Virus record (IMG/VR): IMGVR_UViG_3300036853_000022
Coordinates: 1-24,601 of that record
From: a virus
Strand: one strand, 5' to 3'
Length of the DNA stretch: 24,601 nucleotides
Part shown: positions 7,587 through 15,873 of the stretch, in pieces
How the letters are laid out: every line of letters begins with the position of its first letter
Numbering within the stretch: position 1 is the first letter of the stretch
The notes under the pieces: generated by a model
What the model was told of the DNA's origin: nothing
Database searches by the model: none
The model's input: only the letters and a program-made list of their open reading frames with translations
Made by a program: the position numbers and the translations under genes

Positions 7587-8188
7587 CGGTTACGAACGGC
7601 TACTGCACGGTCCCGGAAGCGAAACAGTGGGTTGGGCTGACCGACAGCCTCGATGACTCGCTGCTCGAGGACATCATCACCGCGGCCTCCCGCTGGATCG
7701 ACGAGTACTGCGGCCGCCAGTTCTGGTCGAGCACGGCCGGCACCGCCCGCGTGTTCGACAGCTACGACCGCTACAGCGTCGAGATCGGCGCCTACTCGGC
7801 CGTGACCCTGGTGAAGACTGACGACAATCAGGACGGCGTCTTCGAGACGACGTGGTCGGCGTCGGACTACCAGCTTCTGCCGCTCGACGTCTCCTCGCCT
7901 GAACCGCAGGCGTACACCGAGATCCGGGCGATCAGCACCCGTACGTTCCCGATCCGCTACCCGTTCGGCCGGCTCGGCCTCGTGCAGGTGACCGGCACAC
8001 CGGGCGAGGCGGCGGTGCCGTCGGCTGTCAACTTGGCGTGTCGGATGCAGACGTCGCGCATGCTCCAGCGCCGCAAATCCCCCGAGGGTGTCGCGGGTTG
8101 GGGCGAGTTCGGTGTCGTACGCATCGGCCAGGTCGACAACGACGTGGCGGCTCTGCTTGCTCCCTACCGCATTCCTGCCATCGCATGA
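7583..8188 (+). CDS. Head-tail connector (gp6-like adaptor)
   Basis: A 201-aa protein with GTG start in GTGA. The N-terminus YCTVPEAKQWVGL, then DSLLEDIITAASRWIDEYC, is the signature of phage head-tail connectors of the gp6/Phage_connect type: a short domain binding beneath the portal, with residues chelated by aromatic and Arg groups (YCGRQFW). The middle is beta-rich (TLVKTDDNQDG) and the C-terminus helical (LACRMQTSRMLQRRKS). It would form the ring joining portal and tail. The stop overlaps the next start by ATGA. Confidence 0.8.
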   Translation: MTVTNGYCTVPEAKQWVGLTDSLDDSLLEDIITAASRWIDEYCGRQFWSSTAGTARVFDSYDRYSVEIGAYSAVTLVKTDDNQDGVFETTWSASDYQLLPLDVSSPEPQAYTEIRAISTRTFPIRYPFGRLGLVQVTGTPGEAAVPSAVNLACRMQTSRMLQRRKSPEGVAGWGEFGVVRIGQVDNDVAALLAPYRIPAIA

Positions 8189-8601
8189 CTGCGGTCCGCC
8201 TCGTCGACATCATCGAGGGGCTCGAATCCCAGCTTCGCTCAATCGACGGGCTGCGTGTCTTCGACCATGTACCCGGTGCCGCCGACTATCCGGCCGCGCT
8301 GATCCTTCCACCCGACATCGACTACCGACGCGCGATGGCCAAAGGATTCGTTCGCCTCGAACTCGAGGTTGTCGTGCTCGTCTCGGCGGTCGTCGACCGC
8401 ATGCAACGCGACCTCTTCGAATACCTCGACTGGACCGGCCCGAAGTCGATCGTCGCTGCGGTCGATAACGACAAGACGCTCGGCATCCCCGGGATCAACG
8501 CCGTTGCGATGTCATGCCGGCAGCTCGGCCTCGAAGAGATCGCCGGTTACAACGCGTGGGGCGGCGCCGTCCGCTTCCTCATTGGTTCCACCGCGTCCTA
8601 G
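8185..8601 (+). CDS. Head-tail connector / tail terminator-like protein
   Basis: A 138-aa protein. ATG 8185 is set by the ATGA overlap with the connector. Features are IIEGLESQLRSIDGLRVFDH, YPAALILPP, LELEVVVLVSA and the end VRFLIGS. This helix plus beta-sandwich pattern is typical of the small proteins that complete the neck or cap the tail tube in actinophage siphoviruses. No catalytic motif is present. The exact choice between neck protein and tail terminator rests on position. Confidence 0.7.
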   Translation: MTAVRLVDIIEGLESQLRSIDGLRVFDHVPGAADYPAALILPPDIDYRRAMAKGFVRLELEVVVLVSAVVDRMQRDLFEYLDWTGPKSIVAAVDNDKTLGIPGINAVAMSCRQLGLEEIAGYNAWGGAVRFLIGSTAS

Positions 8602-8612
8602 GAGGACACTGA

Positions 8613-8966
8613 ATGGCCACCCTTACAACTCAGTCGATCTCGCGCGTCGGGATCACGCCTACCTATGCGGCGGTGGCCGGTGGTGGTGATGCATGCGAGG
8701 TCGGCGATGACATCTTCCTCCACTTCAAGAACACGAACGCGGCGACATGCACCGTGACGCTGGCGATCCCGTCCGGGGCGTCCGGCTACCCGAACGTGGC
8801 CTACACGAACCCGGCGATCATCATCCCGGCGACAACCGGCGACAAGATGATCGGCCCGATCTCCGCCGGCCTGTTCAAAGACCCGACAACCGGGCTGTGC
8901 ACGATCACGTACTCCGGCACGTCGACGAACACGACCGTTGCTTGCGTGAAGTTGCAAGCACCATGA
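8613..8966 (+). CDS. Small beta-rich virion-type protein
   Basis: A 117-aa protein at ATG 8613 behind a strong SD (AGGAGGA, about 6 bases away). It is Thr/Ala/Gly-rich and beta-strand-like throughout: FLHFKNTNAATCTVTLAIPS, PAIIIPATTGD and CTITYSG. Actinophages often carry proteins of this size and style (FLHxKNxx) next to the tail-tube gene. They are thought to be virion surface components. Three Cys residues are present. I cannot say whether it decorates the head or the tail. Confidence 0.7.
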   Translation: MATLTTQSISRVGITPTYAAVAGGGDACEVGDDIFLHFKNTNAATCTVTLAIPSGASGYPNVAYTNPAIIIPATTGDKMIGPISAGLFKDPTTGLCTITYSGTSTNTTVACVKLQAP

Positions 8967-9298
8967 CGAACACCTACCGGGCTTTGACGAAACCAGCCGA
9001 AGCCGCCTACGGCACCGGCGTCCTCGAACTCGACCTGAGCGTCGCCGACGAACAAGACGCCCTTGGTTCCGGGCTGCTCGAGTTGGTGCCTCGCACCTAC
9101 CGGGTCGTCTCCGACAACTACGTCCACCCGCAAGGCGAAACGTTCGAAGAGGCGTTCCTCATCGAGAACGAAGCCGCACTCATCGCGGGTGGCCACATCG
9201 AACGGGTCGAGACACCCACCAAGCGCGCGTCGAAGCCCGTAGCGAAGACCACCGCCAAGCGGGCCACCAAGTCCACCGCCAAGAAAGCCAAGGAGTAA
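8963..9298 (+). CDS. Small protein with Lys/Ala-rich histone H1-like tail
   Basis: A 111-aa protein. ATG 8963 is fixed by ATGA overlap with the preceding stop. Residues 1-80 are ordinary, with LVPRTYRVVSDNYVHP and ENEAALIAGGHIERVET near the end of the folded part. Residues 83-111 are a repetitive Lys/Thr/Ala tail (KPVAKTTAKRATKSTAKK) resembling histone H1 C-termini. Related proteins near phage tail genes have the folded part, and the tail is the variable element. The tail could bind nucleic acid or anionic surfaces, but I claim no function. Confidence 0.7.
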   Translation: MTNTYRALTKPAEAAYGTGVLELDLSVADEQDALGSGLLELVPRTYRVVSDNYVHPQGETFEEAFLIENEAALIAGGHIERVETPTKRASKPVAKTTAKRATKSTAKKAKE

Positions 9299-9301
9299 CC
9301 C

Positions 9302-9721
9302 GTGGCCATCTTCACCCTCACCGATGCGTTCATCAGCATCAACGGCGTCACGCTGTCCGACCACTCGAATCAGGTGACGGTCACGGACACCCGCGACGAG
9401 AAGGACATCACCTGTTTCGGCGCGACGTCGAAGGCGATCATGAAGGGTTTGGGCGACGCGACGATCTCCGTGACGATCTTCCAGGACTTCGCGGCCGGCA
9501 AGACACACGCCACCCTGCAGCCGCTCATCGGGTCGACCACCCCGGTCACCATCGAAGTGCGAGCCACCAGCGGCGCTCGAGCGCCTACGAATCCGGCGGC
9601 GCTCATGTCTGCACTGCTGATGAACTACTCCATGCTCGACGGTGCGGTTGGTGAACCGACGGAGATTCAGGCTGAGTTCCGGAACGCAAGCCAAACCGGT
9701 TTGACTTACCCGACGGCCTAG
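9302..9721 (+). CDS. Major tail tube protein
   Basis: A 139-aa protein starting at GTG 9302 with AAGGAG 6 bases upstream, the SD overlapping the previous stop. The sequence follows the actinophage major tail protein pattern: AFISINGVTLSDHSNQVTV, TRDEKDITCFGATSKAIMKG, GLGDATISVTIFQDFAAGK, and a C-terminal DGAVGEPTEIQAEFRNASQT. These are the beta-sandwich strands of a tail-tube monomer that stacks as hexameric rings around the tape measure. Confidence 0.9.
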   Translation: MAIFTLTDAFISINGVTLSDHSNQVTVTDTRDEKDITCFGATSKAIMKGLGDATISVTIFQDFAAGKTHATLQPLIGSTTPVTIEVRATSGARAPTNPAALMSALLMNYSMLDGAVGEPTEIQAEFRNASQTGLTYPTA

Positions 9722-9727
9722 CGCGCG

Positions 9728-10186
9728 ATGCCCGGCGGTGCCCCGTTCGTCATCGTTGGCGGCCTGAAGGTCGGCGCGTCGGCAGGCACCGCGGTGGATG
9801 TGAGCGGTGTGGTGGCGTCGTTCCGTTTCCAATGTGACCGTGATCTCGTGCCGATCCCTCCGACGTTGGCGTCGACGGTGCGGTCCACACGGGTCGGGTT
9901 CGCCGACTGGACGGTCGAGCTCGTCTACTTCTCGAATCCTGACGCCACGTCGGCGACACTCCTGACCCGCCAGTTCATAGCGGCGGTGGCGGACCTCGCG
10001 GCGTCGCCACCCGGTTCGCTCTACTACGAAGGCACGTTCAAAGCTGGGCCAGTGTCGACGGCGAACCCGAAGTGGTCGGGGCGGTTTCTGGTGACGGGTG
10101 TTGGCTACGGCGGTGGCGTCGGAGAGGTGAGTTCGGATACGGAGACATTCCCGCTCACCGCGGCGCCGACCGAGGTGTACGTCTGA
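9728..10186 (+). CDS. Second tail tube-like / tail virion protein
   Basis: A 152-aa beta-rich protein at ATG 9728, 6 bases after the previous stop. There is no strong SD, so it is probably coupled. Segments such as VDVSGVVASFRFQCDRD, ADWTVELVYFSN and GSLYYEGTFKAGPV resemble the strand pattern of tube proteins. Its length and neighbour suggest a paralogous tube, tail-cap or tail-completion protein. A domain search would be needed to tell these apart. The stop is coupled to the next gene by TGATG. Confidence 0.65.
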   Translation: MPGGAPFVIVGGLKVGASAGTAVDVSGVVASFRFQCDRDLVPIPPTLASTVRSTRVGFADWTVELVYFSNPDATSATLLTRQFIAAVADLAASPPGSLYYEGTFKAGPVSTANPKWSGRFLVTGVGYGGGVGEVSSDTETFPLTAAPTEVYV

Positions 10187-10656
10187 TGGGTGTTTCGACG
10201 TCGATGGCTGAGGTCGCCGCGAAGGTCGACCGTCTACAGGGACAGTTCGACGGCCGCGCGCTGGCAGCCATCACACACCGGGTCGGGGCGCGTGCGGTGC
10301 CGATCGCCGCGAACGCGGTCGACCCGAAGAGCCTCTCTCATTGGGGACGTGGACGCAGCAGAGGCGGCAAGGTGGGCGCCAAGCTCCGCGACCAGGCGGG
10401 CAGCGAAGTCGCGATCGTCCCGACGGTGCCGCCCTTGGCCGCGTTGCTTGAGCTCGGTTCATACAAGGCGGGTGGTACATGGAAGGCGCCGCGTCGGCGT
10501 GGAGCTGCTCGCCGCAAGCGGGGGTCGGTCGGCACCTACCAACGAGCCAACGTCCCGGCCCGTGGCGCATGGCGGAAGACCTACGGGCCCGTCGAGCGTG
10601 CGGTACCACGGTTCGTCGATGAAGAGGTGCAGCGCGCGATTCGAGGTGTCTTCTGA
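10186..10656 (+). CDS. Basic HK97 gp10-like protein
   Basis: A 156-aa protein starting at ATG 10186 in TGATG. An upstream in-frame extension exists but lies inside the preceding gene. It is strongly basic with Arg/Lys-rich stretches (KAPRRRGAARRKRG). The C-terminal PARGAWRKTYGPVERA and helix FVDEEVQRAIRGVF match the layout of gp10-like neck or tail-completion proteins of actinophages. The family normally links head and tail, yet here it sits directly before the tape measure, the place usually taken by tail-assembly chaperones. Confidence in the gene is high and in the family moderate. Confidence 0.6.
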   Translation: MGVSTSMAEVAAKVDRLQGQFDGRALAAITHRVGARAVPIAANAVDPKSLSHWGRGRSRGGKVGAKLRDQAGSEVAIVPTVPPLAALLELGSYKAGGTWKAPRRRGAARRKRGSVGTYQRANVPARGAWRKTYGPVERAVPRFVDEEVQRAIRGVF

Positions 10657-12527
10657 TGGCTGGCTTCACCGAACAAGTTCGCATCCTGATCGACGTCGTC
10701 TCGGATAAGGCGGCCTCCTCGCTCGGTCAGTTGAAGACGAAGATCGGTGAGGCCGAGGGCGGCTTCGGGAAGCTGAAGGCCGCGGGTAGCGGAGCCTTCG
10801 ACATGATCGCCCAGGCCGGCCCCGTGGCGCTGGCCGGCGTGGCGACGGCCGTGGCGACGTTCGCCGCGAAGTCGATCGCCAAGTTCCAAGACACAGCGAT
10901 CGCCGCCGACAAGTTCTCGAAGGCCACCGGGCTCGGCGTTGAGGAGGCGTCACGCTGGATCGAGGTCGCCAGCGACGTCGGCATTGGTGCCGAGACGGTA
11001 CAGACCGCGTTCGGCAAGATGGAGAAGGCGATCGCGGCGAACCGTGCCGCGTTCGGCGATCTGGTCGTCACCGCTAAAGACGGGTCGGTCGACCTCAACG
11101 CGACGTTCCTCAACGTCATCGAACACCTCCAAGGCATCAAGGACCCGCTCGAACGTGCCAACGAGGCCAGCAAGCTGTTCGGCCGCGGCTTCCAAGGCAT
11201 GGCCGAACTCTTGGGTACGTCGGCCGACCAGCTACGCACGAAGCTCGCCGCGGTATCCGACGAGCAGGCGATCAACCCGGAGGAGGCGCAGCGGGCGCTC
11301 GAGGCCCGGGATGCGTTCAAGAACTTCGAAGACGAAATCGACCGGGTGCAAATCGCGATCGGGCAGTACCTCATCCCGGTTGTCGCCGCCGGTGCCGAGG
11401 GCCTCACGTTCATCATCCAAACGATCCACGACACGGTCGGCGCGCTCGACGAGCTACGCGCTAAGACCGGTGGCGAGAACTCGCCGTTCATGGGTTGGGG
11501 TGACATCCTCGCCCAAGCCAAGTACCACGCCGACGTCCTCATCGGCGCGTTCCACGAGTTGACCGGGACCGCCCCAGAGTTCGAACCCGTCGAGGAACGG
11601 CTCCGCAGCATCAACGAAGGTTTGACCGGGCTCATCACTGGGCCGGCACCGCAGATGGGTCCGATTATCTCGGAGTCGGCTTACGCGGCGCTTCAAGGTG
11701 TCGAAGCGTTGAACGCTGGAATCATCAGCCTCAACAACACCGAACTCGCCAACGTGTCGGCGACGTTCGCTGTGCACGCCGCACAACAGGCAGTCGTCGA
11801 AGCTTTCAAGGCGGCCGATGAGGCCGGGCAGGACACAAGCAAGACGGCGCTCGAACAACAGATCGCCTACGACAAGGCGGCGCAAGCCGCAATCAACCTC
11901 GCGGACAAGAACCGGAAGCAAGCCGAAGCGGCGGGCGGTGCGGAGGCCGGTAACCAGGCGTTCATCGACACCCTCAACTATCTGGCGTCCACGGCGAGTC
12001 CGAACGTGAAGGCGGCGCTCGACGGTGTCATCTCCAAGCTGAAGACGACCGGCGACCAGAAACCGAACCCGACCGTCACCATCAACAACCAGACCGACGG
12101 TCCGATCACCGGCATCCGCGGCAAGTTGACCGCGCTCGACTCGACGCACGCGACGCCGTCCGTCGGCATCAACGACCAGACGGCCGGGCCGCTCGCCGCC
12201 ATCCACGCGCGCCTCGCGGCGCTCGCCAACGCAGGGCGCCAGTTGACGGTTTCAATCCCGCACGCCGCTGGCGGTCCAGTCGCCCCCGGTGTGCAATACC
12301 TCGTCGGCGAGAAGGGTCCCGAGTTGTTCGTCTCGAAGGACGCCGGTGCGATCGTCCCCGCCGACCAGACACGCCGAATGATGTCGGCTTCAGGTTCGGC
12401 CACCAGCGCGCCACGCTCCACCGGGACGAGTGGGACGACCATCATCAACAACTTCCCGGCTGGCACCGATCCGACGATGGTGGTCGCGGCACAGAAGCGA
12501 TACCTGGCGCGTAACGGCTCGCGATGA
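10656..12527 (+). CDS. Tape measure protein
   Basis: A 623-aa protein, TGATG-coupled to the preceding gene. It is Ala-rich and mostly helical, with a hydrophobic segment around residues 45-75 (PVALAGVATAVATFAAK), as tape measures have. Residues ~470-530 carry two related repeats (INNQTDGPITGIRGKLTAL and INDQTAGPLAAIHARLAAL). The C-terminal signature GGPVAPGVQYLVGEKGPELF, with GAIVPADQ after it, is typical of tape measures. It fixes tail length and is ejected with the DNA. A protein of this size implies a tail of moderate length, around a hundred nanometres on the usual length rule. No lytic domain is seen in it. Confidence 0.92.
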   Translation: MAGFTEQVRILIDVVSDKAASSLGQLKTKIGEAEGGFGKLKAAGSGAFDMIAQAGPVALAGVATAVATFAAKSIAKFQDTAIAADKFSKATGLGVEEASRWIEVASDVGIGAETVQTAFGKMEKAIAANRAAFGDLVVTAKDGSVDLNATFLNVIEHLQGIKDPLERANEASKLFGRGFQGMAELLGTSADQLRTKLAAVSDEQAINPEEAQRALEARDAFKNFEDEIDRVQIAIGQYLIPVVAAGAEGLTFIIQTIHDTVGALDELRAKTGGENSPFMGWGDILAQAKYHADVLIGAFHELTGTAPEFEPVEERLRSINEGLTGLITGPAPQMGPIISESAYAALQGVEALNAGIISLNNTELANVSATFAVHAAQQAVVEAFKAADEAGQDTSKTALEQQIAYDKAAQAAINLADKNRKQAEAAGGAEAGNQAFIDTLNYLASTASPNVKAALDGVISKLKTTGDQKPNPTVTINNQTDGPITGIRGKLTALDSTHATPSVGINDQTAGPLAAIHARLAALANAGRQLTVSIPHAAGGPVAPGVQYLVGEKGPELFVSKDAGAIVPADQTRRMMSASGSATSAPRSTGTSGTTIINNFPAGTDPTMVVAAQKRYLARNGSR

Positions 12528-14512
12528 CCGAGGCGCTCCACCTCGGGACGGGGCCGTTCGACGTGTCGGCCGGCACGTCACTCCCGACGACGTACCCGAC
12601 CGGCTATGTGGCGGTGGCCGGCGACGTCGCCTACCTCAACTTGCAGCAGGTCGCCGGGAACGGTGCTGTCACCACACCCACCGGATACACCCTCCTGCTG
12701 CGCACACAGCGCACCACTACCCATGTGATGCACACCTACCGCCGGGTGCTCGCGAACGGCGACGCAGCACCCACGGTGACGATCCCGGCGGCACAGACCG
12801 CGGCGTCGACCCTTTCGATTTGGCGGAACCTGTCGGCCACCCCTGAGGACGTGGCGATCGTCGCGGCGACGGACACCGCGTCGTCGTTCACGGGTCCCGA
12901 TGTGGGAGACACGGTCACCCCGGCGGCGCCGATCATGACATTGGTGAGTGCGAAGAACGCGCCGACGGGTGGCGTCCTCCTACAGGACGACTCAACGATT
13001 TCGCCGTTCAAAATGTTCGAAGGTTCGAACTACATCTCGGTTGGTGCCTCCACAGCTGGTGTGTTCCACCCGAACATGCTGACCACACAGACCGACGCGA
13101 ACCGTACCCACGACTTCGGGTTCTTCGGTTCGTTCACGGCTGGCGGCGGGTGGATCGGCCACGCCATCGCGCTCCGCCCCTCGGACCCGGCGGCGGTACC
13201 TGTGGCCCGTGACCTTCGGGCGTCGATGCGGCAGCAGACCATGCGTTCGTTTGGGCAGCGATGCGCGCAGCTCGACACGACCTACCAAGTCAAGTTCTCG
13301 GTGCAGGTACTCAACACCGTCGACGCCGGTGGTGGCACCTGGTCGTCGGGTGCCGACGGCGACTTCTGGAACCTTGGCGCGTGGGGTGGCCCCGGCCGCT
13401 GGCAGGACATGACGTCACGTATCCGTGGTGTCACATGGACACAGGGTGCCGATCAGCCAGGCGACCGGCCCCGGGTCGGCACCGCGACCATCGACTTGGA
13501 GAACGCGGCCGGTGACCTTTCGCCGTGGGCGACAACCGGTGGGTTCCTCGAGAACGGTGTCTCGTGGTTCCGGGCCGGGGCGATCATGCGGATCGCGAAC
13601 ACCTACCTCGACGCGACAGGCGACCAGCAGTCGCACACGAATTTCACGGGCCGCATCGAAGCGGTCGAAGATCACAACGCCGAAGGCGTCGACGCATGGG
13701 TAACCGTCCACTTGGTCGAGCTCATCGCCGACCTCGCCGCGTTCAACGGTCTCGAACAGACCGAGGTCGGGGCGGGCGAGACAGCGAACACCCGGGTCGT
13801 GCGACTCCTCGCTGATGCCGGGTGGCCGTTCGGCTACTGGATCGGTTCGATCCCCGGCACATGGTCGTCGGCGACGTTGCAGGCCACCACCCTCGCCGGG
13901 AACCGCATCGAGGAGCTGTACAAGACGGGCGACTCGGTGGGGACCTACATCTACAGCTATCCCGATGGCGGCATCCTCGTGAACAACCCGGACGCCGCGG
14001 GTGGCACGGCGATCACGTTCTCGAACAACCCGGCCGGCGCTGAGCGGCCCATCCCCGTCGATGGCTACACGCCGTACGCCGACAAGTCTCGGCTGCTGAA
14101 CACGGCGATCGGTGCGATCGTGGGTGGCACCGAACAATCCATTTCGGATGCCCTGTCTGTGTCGAAGTTCGGACGGATCGACTCCGGTAACGGCTGGCCG
14201 CGCCGCGACCTGATCTGCCAGTCAGAGGCGACGGTCGCCACGATCCTGCAGGCCGTCATCGATATGCACGCATGGGACGACAAAGGCATCTCTGCCGTCG
14301 AGGTCGACTGTGATCTTCAGCCGGCGACCCTGTATTCGAACATTTCGTTTCTTCAGGTGTTTCACAACGCGACCGCGCGGGTTCAGCATCCGTCCGGGCA
14401 AATCGAGACGCAGGTCGGTTACGTCGAAGGGTTCACGCATCGAGTCACGAACCCGGGCGGCGGCCAGCTGAAGTGGACGGCCACGATCAGTCTCGCGGCG
14501 TATCCGACCTGA
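12524..14512 (+). CDS. Large minor tail protein, adhesin-like N-terminal domain plus tail-tip domain
   Basis: A 662-aa protein coupled to the tape measure by ATGA. Residues 1-~205 form a beta-rich jelly-roll-type module (AGDVAYLNLQQVAGN, TPTGYTLLLRTQRT, HVMHTYRRVLANGD, FGSFTAGGGWIGHAIALRPS) like those on phage adhesins. A short linker (ARDLRASMRQQTMR) leads to residues ~250-662, which contain PRVGTATIDLENAAGDLSP and NFTGRIEAVEDH. This is the pattern of distal-tail or hub-like minor tail proteins in actinophages. The protein probably sits at the tail tip and contributes to host recognition. Individual subdomains need a structure search. Confidence 0.8.
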   Translation: MTEALHLGTGPFDVSAGTSLPTTYPTGYVAVAGDVAYLNLQQVAGNGAVTTPTGYTLLLRTQRTTTHVMHTYRRVLANGDAAPTVTIPAAQTAASTLSIWRNLSATPEDVAIVAATDTASSFTGPDVGDTVTPAAPIMTLVSAKNAPTGGVLLQDDSTISPFKMFEGSNYISVGASTAGVFHPNMLTTQTDANRTHDFGFFGSFTAGGGWIGHAIALRPSDPAAVPVARDLRASMRQQTMRSFGQRCAQLDTTYQVKFSVQVLNTVDAGGGTWSSGADGDFWNLGAWGGPGRWQDMTSRIRGVTWTQGADQPGDRPRVGTATIDLENAAGDLSPWATTGGFLENGVSWFRAGAIMRIANTYLDATGDQQSHTNFTGRIEAVEDHNAEGVDAWVTVHLVELIADLAAFNGLEQTEVGAGETANTRVVRLLADAGWPFGYWIGSIPGTWSSATLQATTLAGNRIEELYKTGDSVGTYIYSYPDGGILVNNPDAAGGTAITFSNNPAGAERPIPVDGYTPYADKSRLLNTAIGAIVGGTEQSISDALSVSKFGRIDSGNGWPRRDLICQSEATVATILQAVIDMHAWDDKGISAVEVDCDLQPATLYSNISFLQVFHNATARVQHPSGQIETQVGYVEGFTHRVTNPGGGQLKWTATISLAAYPT

Positions 14513-14533
14513 CCGCCCGGGGAGGGCCGATCT

Positions 14534-15166
14534 TTGACGACCTACCCTAAGCCCGGCGCCATCGCGGATGTCATCGGTACCACCGGCCGCATCGAGGCGA
14601 CGTGGGGCAACGCCATCCGTGACCGGGTGGTCAACGAGTTCGCGACCACCGCCGACCGCGACTCGTTCTTCACTGCACCGTGGGAAGGCGCCTGTGCGTA
14701 CGTCACGTTGACGCACACCCTCTACATTTACCAAGGCGTCGGCTGGGCAGCGTTCGATTGCAAACCGCAGCTCTGGACGCCGGTACTGACGCAAGGTGTC
14801 ACCGTGTCCGCGACGGTCACCCGTGCCACCTATGTGCGTGCGGGTGGCCGGGTACACGGTGAGGTGCGGCTCGACATCACCAGCTCGGGTACCGCGCTCG
14901 TCGTCATCGCCGTGAACCTGCCCGCCGCGTTGACCGCCGCCGGTTCCGGCATCTACGGCGTCGGGCAAGGCGTGCTCTACGACTCCTCCACCGGTGTCGT
15001 CTATCCGTTCATTGCGTCCACGACCGCCACGACCGTCATGCAGTTCATGGGCACCGCCTCGAACAGGCAAGTCACAGAATACCTGGGCACGTCGACGTCG
15101 GACTTCGCTCTTGCTGTCGCGTCGTCGGATGCGATCGTCTTCTCGTTTCAATACGACCTCGCATGA
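14534..15166 (+). CDS. Tail fibre / tip protein
   Basis: A 210-aa protein starting at TTG 14534, with GGGGAGG about 10 bases upstream and no better ATG or GTG nearby. The N-terminus (KPGAIADVIGTTGRIEATWG, then NAIRDRVVNEFATTADRDSF) and the short AYVTLTHTLYIYQGVGWA element are typical of phage fibre bases. The C-terminal ~120 residues are a beta domain (WTPVLTQGVTVSATV, YVRAGGRVHGEVRLDI) found at fibre tips. The role is likely receptor contact. The TTG start implies modest expression. Confidence 0.75.
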   Translation: MTTYPKPGAIADVIGTTGRIEATWGNAIRDRVVNEFATTADRDSFFTAPWEGACAYVTLTHTLYIYQGVGWAAFDCKPQLWTPVLTQGVTVSATVTRATYVRAGGRVHGEVRLDITSSGTALVVIAVNLPAALTAAGSGIYGVGQGVLYDSSTGVVYPFIASTTATTVMQFMGTASNRQVTEYLGTSTSDFALAVASSDAIVFSFQYDLA

Positions 15167-15873
15167 CCGGCCGCGCCGCCCACCTCGCCTACCGGCTTCA
15201 CCTCTTCGACGCCGTCGTCGCCACCCGCCCGACCGTGTTCGACTATTCGTTCTGGCGGCCCGACCCGCACGCGCTGAAGGCCGCGGGGATCGTCGGTGTG
15301 CAGCGCTACCTGACCACGACGAGCTCGGCGAAGAGGATCACGAAACCCGAATACGACGCGCTCCACGCCGCCGGCCTCGCCGTGCTCCTCGGCTTCGAAG
15401 ATGCGTCGACATCATGGCAGGGCGGCAGACAAGCCGGCCTCATACACGGTCGGGCGGCACGCGCGCAGGCCCGAGCGCTCGGCCATCCAGACTCTCGGCC
15501 GATCGCCTTCGCTATCGACTCCGGGGACCAGGTGAACAACGTGGGTACCGCTGTCGCCTACGTGAGCGGTTGTGTCGACGGGTCGGGCACCGGCCGTCAG
15601 ATGGTGTACGCCGGCACGAACGTCATTGAAGCCTGCTGGCACGCCGACCTGATAACCGGCGGTTGGCAACCCGCGGCGGCCTCATGGTCCCAGGTCCCGT
15701 CGAACCATGTCGTGCTCAAGCAGCTCACCTCGAAGTCGTTCCCGCAGTTCCCACCGTCCGCCTACGACGAAAACCTTGTGCTCGCGGCCGACTGGGGGCA
15801 GTGGCCGATCGGCGGGTTCGTACCCGAACCGCCGTTCACCGTCGCCGACGCCAACCTGATTTGGGGTGTGTGA
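15163..15873 (+). CDS. Endolysin-type hydrolase, DUF1906 (Rv2525c-like glycoside hydrolase-like)
   Basis: A 236-aa protein coupled by ATGA. The (beta/alpha)-barrel signature of DUF1906 is seen as FDYSFWRPDPHALKAAG (D27), VGVQRYLTT, LGFEDAS (E79) and PIAFAIDSGD (D119), acidic residues at strand ends as in GH25-like enzymes. It would cleave the glycan backbone of host peptidoglycan at lysis or entry. No signal peptide or separate binding domain is evident, so release would need a holin. The C-terminus ends soon after the catalytic domain. It is the first of two adjacent wall enzymes. Confidence 0.85.
   Translation: MTGRAAHLAYRLHLFDAVVATRPTVFDYSFWRPDPHALKAAGIVGVQRYLTTTSSAKRITKPEYDALHAAGLAVLLGFEDASTSWQGGRQAGLIHGRAARAQARALGHPDSRPIAFAIDSGDQVNNVGTAVAYVSGCVDGSGTGRQMVYAGTNVIEACWHADLITGGWQPAAASWSQVPSNHVVLKQLTSKSFPQFPPSAYDENLVLAADWGQWPIGGFVPEPPFTVADANLIWGV

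Noticed and set aside
8801-9832. Long minus-strand open frame (343 codons) across 8801-9832
   Set aside because: It overlaps four recognised plus-strand tail-region genes, has no SD, and is Arg-rich as expected of antisense high-GC frames.
12524-13140. Idea that the first domain of the 662-aa minor tail protein is a copy of the first domain of the 624-aa fibre
   Set aside because: Both look like beta adhesin modules, but there is no convincing residue-by-residue alignment by eye. Only a structural comparison could decide.
14222-15151. Minus-strand open frame (309 codons)
   Set aside because: Lies antisense to the minor tail and fibre genes, and its Arg/Gly/Asp-rich sequence resembles no family.
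15663-15869. N-terminal extension of the M15 enzyme from the in-frame ATG at 15663
   Set aside because: The extension lies within the DUF1906 gene, is Arg-rich and not homologous. The GTGA start at 15870 fits the coupling pattern.
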